The translations under genes and the position numbers were made by a program. Positions 1-12,988 of a DNA stretch of 64,000 bases are shown in pieces. Origin of the DNA: Mesocentrotus franciscanus (Eukaryota; Echinodermata; Echinoidea; Camarodonta; Strongylocentrotidae). Location: positions 28,571,637 to 28,635,636 of the forward strand of contig CP137675.1 in assembly GCA_037976565.1 (NCBI GenBank), read 5' to 3'. The number at the start of each line of letters is the position of its first letter. Position 1 is the stretch's first letter. Below the pieces are notes generated by a model. It saw nothing but the letters and a program-made list of their open reading frames with translations. It did no database searches and had not been told where the DNA came from.

Positions 1-156
1 AACAGCAACGATGCTGATGAGGCCTCCCTGGTTAAAATTATTATAATTATCGTACTGTAACCAAATCTGTAATAAAATCCAACAACTTACACGAAATACG
101 GCCGTCATAAACATTCATTATTCGTGTAAGTTCCTCGTTTTACAGTCGACAATGCA

Positions 157-365
157 TTTTTTTCCTTCAGTTTATGTATTAAAAAAAACTACATGAAAGG
201 GTTCAGTTCATCAACTGTTATATAAGATTAAACAACGGTTTAAACTGCACTTTTTCCAGTTTATGTATTACACAAAATTACATGAATAAGGGTTTAGTTC
301 ATCAACTGTTATTTAAGAATCAGTACCAGATTATACAATGCTTTATTTTTTCCAGTTTATGTATT
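157..365. repeat. Degenerate ~94-bp tandem repeat
   Basis: Two full copies and part of a third share CAGTTTATGTATTA, TACATGAA and GTTCATCAACTGTTAT in the same order, starting at about 157, 250 and 345. The rest of 1-1050 is AT-rich with no gene or element I can name, apart from a G/C hairpin-like GGGGGTGCTG..CAGCACCCCC type run near 580-612. Confidence 0.7.
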
Positions 366-1056
366 TAAAGCTAATCTTGAGCTCTGGTATGGATATCGTA
401 TGTCGAGAGAACATGGCTATAATTCATTCTGGATTGTTTATACTGCAGCAGATTAATTGTTTGAACCAGTAAAATAAAGACAAACTCACAAAAACTTATT
501 GGAAATCATCTTCAATAAAAACCACAATTCTCATTTGCACATAGTGACCTGTGTTAGGCACATGGCATGGCCCTGGGAAGCGGGGGTGCTGGGGGTGCTG
601 AAGCACCCCCTGCTATTTTTTTAAAATGATATATTTAATTTATATCATAATGCTTCGTTTACGAAATTGTCACACAGCCGACAGCCACAATCGGACGCTT
701 TTTGTAGTTACTTTCTTTCACAAAATCCTATAACATGTATCCCTAGCTGGCACGCGTCCCAATAATACTCGCGACAAAAGCATATCATATATGTTTATGT
801 AACAAGTCAAAGATTTATAAGTCAAAGATATATATAGCAAACGTTAATCATTTTCTTTAATAATATGGAATAGGGGGAATTCGACAACATTAATAAAATA
901 ATAATCGGCTCCGATCATAGTCAGCATGCTGTATGCAAAGCAAAAAGTCTTAAATTTGTTTCCAGGTTCACAGACGGCCCAGCTGCTCCATAAGCCAAAC
1001 GGACATGACTTTTGTTAATGAGTAGAAGAAATGGTGAAGCATGTTATTACATTATA

Positions 1057-1464
1057 TCGGGTGGCCCCAAAAATCGGAATACATGTAGTTGACTTTTTAG
1101 GACTTTGCTCTGATCAACAGTTATCTTTTTCACCTTGCTGGATAGAACAACTTTTCAACACCTTTTCAACACCAAGATCATTACATTTGGTTGAAAACTT
1201 TTTTTTATTTTACGAGTAATTTCTTATGGACTGTCATTTTCGAGATTTGCCATTGATTTGTCATCGTGCTTCGAAACTATGGAAATCGGGCAAATTCCGA
1301 AAATGACAGTCCATTAGAAATTACTCATAAAATAAAAATTTCTCAACTAAATTTGATGATCTTGGTGTTATTATAATGGGAAAATGTGCTCTATCCAGCA
1401 AGGTGAATTGGTAAAAAATGATTAGAGCTACGTCCTGGAAAATGTTCGTTTTTGGGCCACCCGG
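1057..1464. mobile_element. Foldback MITE, Tc1/mariner-like
   Basis: A 408-bp inverted repeat flanked by TA on both sides (1055-1056 and 1465-1466). The ends read TCGGGTGGCCCCAAAAA and, reverse-complemented, CCGGGTGGCCCAAAAA. Internal arms also pair: CACCTTGCTGGATAGA with TCTATCCAGCAAGGTG, and GAGTAATTTC..GACAGTC with its complement. There is no transposase. The TA duplication suggests mobilisation by a Tc1/mariner-type transposase. The following 1465-2040 holds nothing I can identify. Confidence 0.8.
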
Positions 1465-2039
1465 TATAATTATGCATAATTTCTGGGTTATTCGTACACT
1501 CTTTCGAAGAGAATTGTTTATTAACTTTTGTATTCATCGTATAAATCTTCATGAAGGTTTCACACAATGAAACAGTATTGTTACCAAAAAAAGGTTAATT
1601 GTGAGGAATATAATGACACAACCGAAGCATGTTTTAGTATTTGTTTGTACATGTCAGGTGCCACTAAGTCATAAATATTATGTTAACTGATACTTCGCTC
1701 ATCTATTTCATTATTTTTCCTCACAAATTACATGTATCTTTTCAGTACATAGTTTTTACTGTTGAAACCTTCAGGACGATTTCTTCAATGAATGCAAAGA
1801 GTGGCATAAACAGAATTTCGTCTCGTCACGCAACACGAGACAGAACTCTTCACTTACAAAATCAAATTAATATGATTTGAATTCAAGGAGCAACATCAGT
1901 AGTAATCATTCAAGTTTAACATGATGAAAAATACACATACTTGCTTTTTGAGCTAAGCCTTGTGAAAGTTCATATCATGTATATATATATTTTTTCTGCT
2001 TGTTCCATGTTTTAAATTAAAACACAGACTGTATTACGT

Positions 2040-2240
2040 CTTTGAATTTCTCTTGTAAGATCCAACTGAAGGGCATGGAGGAATATCCAGTGGAAAATTA
2101 TTCCAAGCAGTGGGACCAAAAAGTTGATATTATGAACTTACTTATATCTAGATGAATATTTCTTCTCCAGAACTAAACTACATTTCATATCATTGCTGGT
2201 CTGTAAATGAATGCTCGAAGATAATTAAATGCTTACAAGA
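2040..2240 (-). mobile_element. LINE 3'-end remnant
   Basis: The minus strand contains FGPTAWNNFPLDIPPCPS and a following YKRNSK, the pattern of the last conserved segment of CR1/Jockey-type LINE ORF2 proteins (..WN.LP..I....S...FK). No longer frame is open. It may be a second, older element beside the one that follows. Confidence 0.5.
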
Positions 2241-2326
2241 ATTCAAGATGTAATAAAAGGCCAATAAATCAACTCAGTAGTAAGATATGGGAGAGATGCA
2301 TCCATTTTTTTTTGGTCATAAATGGT

Positions 2327-2660
2327 TATAAATAAACAGATTTGAACATAGAGAATAACGAAATGAGTAATATGTATATGATACAAATATATAAATGCCA
2401 TATATCCAAATTGAAGCAAACAGTACAAAAAACACAAAAACAAAAACAACAACAAACAAAAACACAAAGACAAAAACAACAACAAACAAACAAGAGAAAT
2501 GAAATGATTATAAATAAACAGATTTGAACATAGAGAATAACGAAATGAGTAATATGTATATGATACAAATATATAAATGCCATATATCCAAATTGAAGCA
2601 AACAGTACAAAAAACACAAAAACAACAACAACAACAAACAAACAAGAGAAAACAAGAAGA
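2327..2660. repeat. 182-bp direct duplication in LINE tail
   Basis: The segment beginning TTATAAATAAACAGATTTG at 2327 recurs at 2509. It includes CATATATCCAAATTGAAGC, then a CAAAAACAACAAC-rich end. The CAACAA-rich part differs in length between copies. It lies just past the 3' end of the minus-strand LINE, so it could be the element's tail, duplicated. Confidence 0.75.
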
Positions 2661-2739
2661 AGATATAATAAAAAAATATATACAAAGAGAAGAGAAAGAA
2701 GATATATCTTATACCATAATCATATTATAACGAGGATGT

Positions 2740-5550
2740 CTTTTGCCATTTTGCCTTTTCTCGTTTAAATAGTTTCATATTTTCTATAAATCGAATGCGT
2801 TCTGGTAATTTATTCCAGTTTGATGGACCGGTGACTAGAAATGACTTCTGGTAAAAAGTCGTACGAGCATGGCATCCTACTTAACATCTTATTTGTGCTC
2901 CTTGTTGTTCGAGATGATACTTGCTTCGATATAAATCAACTTATCACCGAGTACTTCAGGTGCAGCTTTATGTAAACATTTGTGAATCATACAACAAGAT
3001 GCTCTAAAAAAACAGATGATCTATTTTCGGCCACGATAATGTTTCAAAAATTTGTTCAAATGGGGTTTCCCAGGAAAAACGAAATATCATATATGCTGCC
3101 CTCTTATGAAATTGACTATGATTTGCTTCAGATCTCCCCGACCAAACGGTACAGCAGTACTTAAATGGGGCACTACAAATGCCCAGTACAGTTTGATCAG
3201 TTGTGCTTTATCAAAATAATGTTTACATCGACGAATAGTTCCTAATTTCTGTTTCACAATTAAAGCAATACTTTCGATATGTTTTTTTAAAGTCAATACT
3301 GTTATCAATTATAACTCCCAAACATTTATATTCATATACACATTCCAATTGGCATCCATTTTAATTCAATCGATAGCATACTGTTATCTAATGATCTAAG
3401 CTTTTGATTTGATCCTAGTAGCATCGTTTTGGTCTTATCACCATTCAAAATCAACTTATTTTTTATTTAGCCAAGAATTCAGTTCACCAACAGCTTTTGT
3501 CAGTTTGAGTTCTACCTCTTGCTTAGTTTTTTTTCCATACAGAAATAGTAGTATCATCTGCATACATATAAACAATGCCATTTGAGATGGAACATGGGAG
3601 GTCATTAAGAAAGAGAGTAAAAAGGAGCGGGGTCAGGATGGACCCTTGTGGAACTCCCATTGTTATATTTCTAAATGTTGATTTTTCTTTCCCTAATGAT
3701 ACAAATTGTTGGCGATTTTACATTCGAGGAGCAACCATATTGATGTAATCTATTTAAGAGGAGAGAGTGGTTGACTGTATCGAATGCACGTCGAAGATCT
3801 ACAAAAGCTACAACATTCAAATACCCTTTGTCTGACCACGTACTGGTTAACCACACATAATAGGGCTGTTTCGCATGAGTGCTTAGGACGAAATACAAGT
3901 TTGTTCTTATAAAATAGATCATGCTGGGACAAATATTCAAAGATATTTAAATAAACTGCCCTTTCAATTATTTTTGATAAAATCGGCAGTATAGATACGG
4001 GTCTGTAGTTTTTTTCATTATGGCTGAATCCCCTCCTTTGGGAATCGGTTGGACTCGGGCTATTTTCCAAGCATCAGGGTATACTGAAAAATGCAAAGAC
4101 AAAATAATTGAGTAAATATACTAAACTTTCCATTACATGAGGAATATCACAGATTCATTTCAGTATTTTAACAGAGAGTTCATAATATCCAGTTGCTTTG
4201 TTGCATGTATATGATTTTATCTGTTTGATGACGAAATCTATCGAGATATTTGAAAAGTAAAGTAAATCACCTTTTGTTTGTTTTTTCAGATTTTCATTCA
4301 GTGATTCACATCTGTTGATAGTTTCGGTCTCGAGCTCAAAATCTTTAGTGAGTTCAGTAACGGAGTCAACAAAATACGTATCAAAATATTCAACAACTTC
4401 CTTCAAGTCCGATATTTCAACATCGTTTACATTCAATATTATATATTTAGACTGACTTTTCTTGGCAAGACGTCGCATAACATCCCATAACGCATTTGCG
4501 TTTCCTGATTTATCGTTCAATAATGAAGTAATGTGTGGTTTTTTAAGTTTATTGAGTTCACGTGTGATAAGATTTCTGTATTTTTGATATTGTTCCCAAA
4601 AATCTAATGACGAGAGCTGTATTGCTTTATCACGAAGGTAATCCCTCGTGTTCATCAATTCAATGACGTCACCAGTCACCCAAGGACTATGGATTATTTC
4701 TAAGACGTTTGCCTTTGTATGGTGCACACATATTTACAATTTCCATTATCGGATTGTACCATATATCCTTACACTGATATACTTCTTCAAAATGCACTTG
4801 GGAAAGTATAACAAATTGAATTCTGCAAACTCAAAACCTTTAAAATCTCTCCATTCTATGATATTTCTTTTAAAAGTAATATCAGCATCACCGTAAACAG
4901 TGAAAATCATATACAGTGTAATGGTCACTGGATGATGTTTTTAGCACTCCATTCAACGAGTGATTTTCTACGTCAGTGGAATGTATAAGATCAATAATAG
5001 TTTGCGACGTTGTCGTCACTCGTGTTGGAACATCAATCAGTTGATCAACAAGAAAACCAGACATCATCTCTTCGAGAGATCGTGATACAGAGTCTATGTT
5101 GTCTGGACACATATCACAGTTTAAGTCTCCAAGTAATGTAATGTCTACATCTGTATTGGTGACAGCTTGACTTGACATTCCGTTCAATAAATCAAAGTGA
5201 TTTGACGACGAATTTGGAGGTCTGTAGATAACACATATAAGAAGTGTTTCTGAATGTTTTGGCGATAGTTTTACCCACAGAGCTTCAATATTGTCGCATC
5301 TACTATTATTTTCATACCGGCAACTTACGTCATCTTTCACGTATAGTGCCACTCCCCCTTCATGTCGGGTGCGGTCTTTGCGGAAAATATTGTAATTTTC
5401 AATGTCTAATTCAGAATCAGATACGGTAGCATCGCATTCGGTTTCAGAGACAGCAACAACAAGGAAAGGATTATTTTGAAGTACAATTTTTAAGTTCAGA
5501 TAACTTTGGTACAAGCGAATTTATATTAATGTGACATATTTTAAAACCTA
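2740..5550 (-). mobile_element. Decayed non-LTR retrotransposon (APE-type LINE)
   Basis: Read on the minus strand, the ORF2 parts appear in the right order. The endonuclease part (4888-5514) shows SETECD, GGVALYVKDDV, IYRPPN, LGDLNCD and SSDH, typical of AP-endonuclease-like domains. A linker frame follows at 4155-4727. The reverse transcriptase fingers and motif A (about 3700-4070) read YRPVSILP, KIIER and VDLRRAFDTVNH. Motifs B and C (about 3520-3660) read GVPQGS and YADD. The C-terminal part is at 3087-3308 (RCKHYFDKAQL..LYWAFVVPHL). Stops and frame changes separate these, so the copy is dead as shown. CR1/Jockey-like is my best placement; a phylogeny would be needed. Confidence 0.88.
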
Positions 5551-5679
5551 TTTTAGGAAGGCAACTTTTCAAAAAAGTTTCTTTGTCTGCTCCTTTTTCT
5601 TCCTACGTCCTTTTACTTTTTTCTCTTCTCTCTCTCTCTCTCTTGAACTGTTTTTATGTGAATATTTTATCATCTCGGC

Positions 5680-6120
5680 CGCTCGGAGCGAATTTGGCTT
5701 ATGCTCTTATCCCTTCTTGAAATCGGGCCTTGTATTCGCGGGCCGCAAGATAGCCTCTTGTCGATGACCCTGATGGCGCTGTTGAAGTCCGTAAATTCCG
5801 CGCCCCGCCCCGCGCGGCCAGTTTCACTCTCACGGAGGAAATCCGCACAGAGCGGTAGATATTACGTCATAGTAGCTCTCTCTGATTGGATGATTTTCAC
5901 CGAACTTCAGTTGTGTCGGAATATTAACAAAACACCGAAAAACATAAGAAATTCAGGCCCTCGGCGCAGCGGCAAGCGCTCGCTTCGCTCGCCAGAGATT
6001 ACGGACTCCAACACAGCGCCAGGGCCATCGACAAGACTCTTGTCGATGGCCCTGGCGCTGTGTTGGGCTCACCTCCCTGGCCGCAAGAAGGCTTTGGAAG
6101 GCTATCGGGAGGTGAACATG
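5680..6120. repeat. GC-rich block with perfect 28-bp hairpin
   Basis: Unusually GC- and CpG-rich for this window. The arms 6008-6035 and 6039-6066 are exact complements around a 3-base loop (ACT). A diverged third copy of the arm lies at 5755-5795. No protein or RNA family is recognised, and the overlapping short frames look incidental. Confidence 0.75.
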
Positions 6121-6589
6121 GAAATGATTAATCTTTGAACACACCGTGATACAGCAAAAAGAAATTCTCAACAAACAACCCCGATTTCTTTTTCTAGTTT
6201 TGAAGGAAATGAAATCCTTCTCATCAAGGTCCCTTTTTTTGTTGTACTTGTTTTGTTTTGTTTTTCTGCGTGATACTTGCCGTCATTTTATAATGTTCAA
6301 ATTTCATTTTCGTTTTATTAAAGAAATAGTAACCATGCCCATAAAATATATAGTTATGAGAATTAAAAATGTAAATGGCTTTCGATAAGGAGAAACTGAG
6401 AAAATTATCACTCATTATATTGGTGAATTGCTGCTCGGTCTACAACCAGTTCGTCTATTACTCAATTAGTCTATTCCCATATGGTCTACACCAAGCCCGT
6501 CTACTATCCACATGGTCTAAAAACTAACTAATTGTTGACCAAACGGCAATAAACCACTATACTTCCCATTTTCCCTTTTTGCAGGGTAC

Positions 6590-7345
6590 TATCTATACTA
6601 TCTATATTTATATAATCTATAACACATTTTCGTCTCTTAATTTTTCTTTCAAAATGTAAATAGTTATCTATCCTATCTACACGATCTATAACTATAACAT
6701 TTTTTTTCCTACACTGCCGCAAGGGCACATTATCACTTTTCTCTATTTTCGTTTTACCTTGTCCACAAAACTTTGGGCTGATATGAGGTTATTTCCTTTC
6801 AAAATGTAAATAGTAATCTGTACTATCTGCATGATCTATATTATGTTTTTTTCTACATTGCCGCAAGTGCACTTTATCACTTTTATATGTATGATGTTTG
6901 TCTGTCGCTACAGTTACAAATGTACATAAGGGCACAATTATCATTACGATCCATCACCTTAATTATTATTTTTTCACTTGTATTACGATTGGGGGCGGCA
7001 GGTGGGCAGGGCATGATGGAGAAGAAAAAAATACGTTGTGGTTGCAATTATCTGACGTTTCTACTATCTTCATGATATGTAACTGTTTTTTTTGTCCTTC
7101 TCTATACATTACCGCAGGCGGCAAGGGCACATTATCGCTGTCTATATGTATAATGTTTGTCTCTCGCTACAATATCACGGGGGTCGCTTCAGGAATGTAG
7201 AATTGCCCGATTATCAGGTTGACGTGTACGCCCATGATCCATACCCTTCATTAAAAAAACAACACTTGTATTACGATTAGGGGCGGCAGGTGGGGAAGGG
7301 CATGATTGAAAAACAAGATTGAAAAACAAGACACGACGTCCATGT
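6590..7345. repeat. Degenerate tandem repeat with CATTRCCGCAAG motif
   Basis: Several diverged copies share TTTTTTTCTACATTGCCGCAAG, then CACATTATCAC, ATGTTTGTCTSTCGCTAC and CACTTGTATTACGATT followed by GGGGCGGCAGGTGGG. They occur near 6700, 6850 and 7100 (first part) and near 6970 and 7265 (second part). No coding capacity is supported. Confidence 0.6.
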
Positions 7346-7506
7346 AATTATCTGAAAGATCTTGATGATAATGCAAGAGGTATTCCCACGAAAAGCTCAT
7401 AGCTATTATACTGAGTTTACTTTACTTTCATCAACAAATGTAAAGCCTCTTAGAATGAAAACACATCAGCCTGTCTCAGCAGTGGATCCCACATGACATC
7501 AATAGA

Positions 7507-7630
7507 GCATAATGATTGCAATCTAAGATGCTATTTCTAAGTAATAAGCATAATGATTGCAATCTAAAATGCTATTTTTAAGTAATAAGCATAATGATTG
7601 CAATCTAAAATGCTATTTCTAAGAAATAAA
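7507..7630. repeat. Three-copy 41-bp tandem repeat
   Basis: Units begin at 7507, 7548 and 7589 and share GCATAATGATTGCAATCTAA followed by a GCTATTT..AAG stretch. They are nearly identical, so probably recent. Confidence 0.9.
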
Positions 7631-7924
7631 GCATGATTGCCACTGGCGTACTGATGGGGGGGGGGGGCTTAGTTGACCCCCAAATAAATTTCAAACGTGG
7701 TTTATTTCTACTTCGATACCAGTGATTCACAAATTTTGCTGAAATGACATGATTTTCCGTTTTTTTCTCACTTTTGCCCATTATGCCAGAGGCGGCACAC
7801 CCGGTGGGGGGGTGGCACTGTGCCCCCACTTTTTCAGGAACCCCCAAAATGCCCCTTTTTACATGTTCAAAATATGAGAAGGAACAGCTAAGGGTTGTGA
7901 ACCACTACTTTCATGCCACATCTT

Positions 7925-8126
7925 TGTGTAGTCCCATCTACACATTTCTATATATGTACAGTGTACTATGTGTCCTTTAGCAAAACCGGGCCCAATATCC
8001 CATCAATTGGATGTTTCCCGATACCGCACAGTATACACCAATGCTGATCAACCCTTTCCAACCGCTTCCACACAGTTTTCTTTCACAATGCACAATCGCA
8101 TGACCCAAATTCAACTTTATCTTTAA
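7925..8126 (+). mobile_element. Old fragment of the TTAA MITE family
   Basis: It shares the order of blocks of the intact copies (GTAGTCCCAT..ACA..TACA, then ACACCAATGCTGATCAACC, TTTCTTTCACAATGCA, ATCGCATGACC and CTTTATCTTTAA) but is highly diverged. The left part is missing. The sequence after it, to about 9.8 kb, has no gene I can support. Confidence 0.6.
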
Positions 8127-9816
8127 AGTGACTTGGTAACATTGTTGAAGGTTGATTACAAAATTGCGTAATGTTTGGTATGAAATGTTACTTATTATCT
8201 TCCTTTTAATGTACTAACCCTCAAACATGCAAAAACTCCTGAAAAAAATTCTCAAACCACAAATATTAATGGTTTTCTACGAAGGCGACACTGGTCAACA
8301 CCCTCTAATAGTGATCAACAGTAAATTCTCCCAACCATTTTTCTATGAGAAAAAAGACATAAAACAGGCAATAAAAAATCTGTCAACACTTAAATGTCTG
8401 GAATGGTATGTAGAGCCAATGTATTGCTTTGTGGCGATTTACATTCACCTACAATGTAATTAAATTGAAATAATAGAGTTGGGAGAATTAAGGAATTGAT
8501 CGGATCAGTATTTCCCAATTTGTATCATTAATAATGGTCCGTTTTCTCTCAAATTTTCAGATGATCTTTAATTGTACATCGAGCATTGAAGTCACTACCT
8601 TATCACAACTTTCTCTCATCTTAACAGTGTTACAAAGTCCCTTTAAACTGAACCCTGGATCAAACAGTAAAGGCCTACCTATAGCCCAGACCTGAACCCA
8701 ACCCGATTGCAACCCTAACTTTGATGAAGTTATTAAACCCAGGGGAGATGTGAGTTGGTCTAGGGCTAATGTCCGTGGTACGTTGGCTCTCTGTCTTCGC
8801 CTACAAACTGATTCAGCGCCCAGCGGACCCGGTTAGAGACTAGATCACGTCTTTCGGATGGTGACGTTAAAGGTCAGTCTCAAGATAATCTGTAAAAACA
8901 ACACCTTAAGTACGCACACGCATACACACACTGAAGCAAAATGCTTGCACAAATGCCAAGCACTGCGACATCCCCGCCCGCCCTCGACCCTAGGATTCGC
9001 CACTGCACAAATAGAAACATAAACAGCCAATTAAGAGGGTATTAGTAGGTAAATATGTAGTGCCAATTTATACAGTACCATCAACGTTACACTGATGACA
9101 AAATACAATCAAAATTGTATTAAAAACAAAGAAAATCACTCTATTAACTCACAAAGATATGCATCTTATAAAAAAATACACAAAATATCACTCAATCATA
9201 AATCATTTGATTCATATTTATACAAATTTTTGGAAAATATAAACAAATATATTCTGTTTTTTCTCAAATCTTCAAAAAGACTCTTAATTTTATAGTGTGA
9301 CTCATCATATACTTCGGCAATTTCCAAACAATTTGAACATCGGATGTTTTAATTTATGCCTACCTACTGGGCCATTTATGTATTTTATAAAACATGAATG
9401 ATAATGAAAATCAGGATCATACATATAGTGGTGATAGTCATAAATAAACAATTTACACATACATGTCTAATGGAAGATTTTTTTGTTTAAATAGAAAGAT
9501 TCATACTTTTCTTTTTCATTTTTTCCATTGCTCTAGAAAATATGTCATAATTATTCCTCATATCTATGGTTTAGAAAACGAGACAAAGACATTATTTGAA
9601 TCTATTATACCGGTAAGCTATTTTTTTGTTAACAAACTACCTCACATGCCATACCAATCATACATCTATTTTCAATTGTGGCACACGAGGGAATATCATA
9701 CATGATCCGTTAAAATCTAGATAAAGAAAATGCTCTGTTTGGAGCCAGGAGGGTATCATTTTACACAGAAATAACTCCATTCTGACCCCATTCTGGCCCC
9801 ATTCTGGCCCCAAACA

Positions 9817-9876
9817 GGCGAAGTGTTCATTAACTTGAAGCAGACAGGCGAAGTGTTCATTAACTTGAAGCAGACA
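9817..9876. repeat. 30-bp direct duplication
   Basis: AGGCGAAGTGTTCATTAACT with a following TGAAGCAGAC is repeated exactly at 9817 and 9847. It is preceded by three short CATTCTGRCCC repeats. Confidence 0.85.
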
Positions 9877-10957
9877 GGCAATCTATTGAGGCTAAAGATT
9901 CAAAACTAAATACAGGTTTACATATAAACCATGTGCTTGTTAGGGTTTCAGTTTCGATGTCTACAAAACATTTCAATGACACTGTAATAATCAATACACT
10001 GAAACTGTCAACATGTGATCTACATGTAGTTGTACTGTAAGAATCCACCTCCTTGAAGATAGAATTTTATTTTTTACAAAGGTCTATGAGTTTGTTACCT
10101 TAGGCAAATCTTCCTATGACTATTTTGTCGTAATGCCCAAATGTCACATAATTATTTAAGATATACTTCTGGACATTCAGAAGTGAAATGAGATATGACT
10201 TCTGCTTTTTCATGATTTTATTAACAATTCCATATTGACACCTGTCGAAAAATCAGCTAAAAAAAAAAAAAAAAAAAAAAAAATCAAATTTTGAAAAATA
10301 CCTTGAAATTTTTGATTTCCTTGTGTGTAGAATGTGCTGAAATCATATATAATAAACTTTTCAAGAAGAAAAAAAATCTAGAATTTATCTCTTTAACATA
10401 TATTTATATATGTACTTCTCTTACACCCACTTTTCCAAATACTCTAAACTCCATTTGAAATGGTGAAACAAACTATAATACATGTATACTAAAAGAATAA
10501 TGTATACATGTAGCAATCTTTGCACTATCACAAAAATAACAGTTACATAATGTATTATACAAATGCTAACAACTTTAATAACCAAACCCCCAAATCGACT
10601 CCAAACTGACTGACCCCAAACTGACCAAAAATTGACAAAAGCTTGGCCATTCGGGGTAAATAATTTTTGTTGTTGTTAGTCTGGTGTTGGTCTCATTGGC
10701 GCGATAGTCTAGTAGGACCATCAAACTGACTTCAAATTGACCGAACCTGGGCCATAGGGATAAAGTGTAATATTTTGTTCAATCTATTGTCGGTCTGAGG
10801 TCGGTCTGAGGTCGGTCTGGGGTCAGTCTTGTCAGTATGACTGGGCAGCATCACAAAGCATAGTGCTGCAATGACATTGATAAGAGATACAATACCATTC
10901 TCAATCATAACCTACAAAGTCAATGTCCTTAAAATCAAGCCCTGTTTTCCTAGTTGC

Positions 10958-12988
10958 TTTATTCAACATATACAAATGATTTTGGAATGGACATATTGGA
11001 TACTGCATTGACACATAAGATATAGATATAATACTATCAAACTGATAACATGACATATAATACAAGAGCTGTAGTAAAATAGACTATTTGGATGTTAAAT
11101 AATACACAGAATCAGAGAATCTATACAGTTCATTCAAAACTAACCATGAACAATACGAAATGCTAGTTGAACTAATCAAATTCTATAGAACAGACTGTTT
11201 TATACGGTTCCAGAGAAATGACAACGAATGTCTATGATCACATGAAGAGTTCATAAGATAAATCCATCAAAAGCGAAGCGAGAACTTCACTGGACTTTTG
11301 CTGTACCAAACTTGCCTCTGACATTAAATTTAAATGAATGTTCATGATGTATAATATCAAATATACAAATGAATAGAATTCATGATGATGAATGCAATAA
11401 ATGTGACTTGTCTCCAAATACTGGTATTGGAAACTACATGGAATTATCCCGTAAACAACATAATCTCAACTGAAAGAAATATGGTTCATTGACAATACCG
11501 TACATTGATTTGGGAGAGGAAAATTAGATTTAGCATAATTCAAGAAGAGACAACCGATATAAAACTATATCATCTTATTGTCTTTCTTTCTAATATAATA
11601 TGTACATGGAATCACAACTCACATTTTTTTAGTATGATTTTTGAGCTCCGTAATATTGCATGCGGCTGCCTTCTGTCATATACCATTCAGTAACCCTACA
11701 AGAGTTCTGAATTACGTTCTGTCGCCTCCTACCCCCGCAATCGGACTACCAGGATTTTTTGCTATATGAGAATCGTATTTTTACCTATACAATAAGTAAT
11801 AACGTTTTTCTAGTCGGAACATAGCATAAAGAAACATATAACGAAACACCTGTTTGAGCATCATTTCGAATTAAAGTTCAAGTCTGAACGTTATATATCG
11901 TGAGGACGCACCTACGATTGGCCAGCTTTCTTGTCAATGGACCTCTTCAAAACTAAGTTTTTTTTACACGCCGTTTTTTCGATATGGTGTTGTTTTCCCA
12001 GTCCGTATGCCTCTTACGCTATACAAAGACTTTTTATATGACATTTCTGGGGGTAAAATAAAAATTTCTCCTGTTGCTTTATGACATATATATCACAAGC
12101 AGAATGTGTATTCTCTTCGCACTTCTAAAATGACAATATTACTTGATGGGAGGGGAAACAAACTGGAAGCATTATTTTGGGCCTTGCATGCCATATTTGC
12201 CTGCAAATATGACCGTTTAATGTACTATTGCCCATATTCTACGAGAGCTCTCGAGAATGCAAAATAAAACGTTATATAAAACAAGCTAGTGTACATAGTA
12301 AACAATAAGGGGCTGGTGCGAGGGCAGACATCTCTCGCACAAGTAAAAATCTATCATTATACATGAGATTAATGATTGATAATCCACTAAAACATGAAAT
12401 TCAAAGAATAAATGCCTGTACAATGCATTGATTGAACATAAGTATGAAGAGGGAATATATATTCAGTTCTTCTCTAAAAAGGCAAAGGAAAAAAAAAAAA
12501 AGACCTAGAAATGACCTCTGCATTAAGTACAACTAATATATATAATCATAAATCATATTAAAGCTTCCTGACTACTTTACCACGTTTTCTGACGATAGTG
12601 ACTAAATTCTTTGGTAGGATGATTTTGACAATGCAGGGAGCTCCCTGGTAAAAGTGAGCTAAGTCGATATGCTTTAGGACATCGGACAAATTTTCCCTAT
12701 GAGCTAACCTTGCTTCCAAATGGTGTATTACTTCAATCTCTAATAATAAAACAATATCAATCATACACAATTCAATACCAGCTAAAAGTATCTAACAGAA
12801 AATCACATGCAGCCAGTTGGAGAAATTGTTCATTAACAGAGGAATACTGGGAAAGAACCTTTTTTGAATGCTCAGTCCTACAGAGTTATAATGGTGTGGG
12901 TCTCTGCTGCCAATAAAATTCCAACTTTCTGAGGATAATATCACGTGTGAAAGGGAATTGAAGAAGGTAAAAATTTAATTTTTAAAGC
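10958..12988 (-). other. Probable endophilin-A 3' UTR and downstream
   Basis: About 2 kb after the stop with no coding signal I recognise. An AATAAA on the minus strand lies at 10958-10963 and could be a poly(A) signal; others lie at about 10066 and 10215. No transcript evidence is available, so the true end is unknown. Short degenerate repeats occur near 11.8-12.0 kb. Confidence 0.35.

Noticed and set aside
5701..6138. 145-codon plus-strand frame in the GC-rich block
   Set aside because: It runs straight through the hairpin and both its arms, has no known motif and is explained by GC-rich composition.
12558..12770. 70-codon minus frame (LEARLAHRENL..) after the endophilin stop
   Set aside because: It lies in the probable 3' UTR, out of any spliced context, with no known motif.
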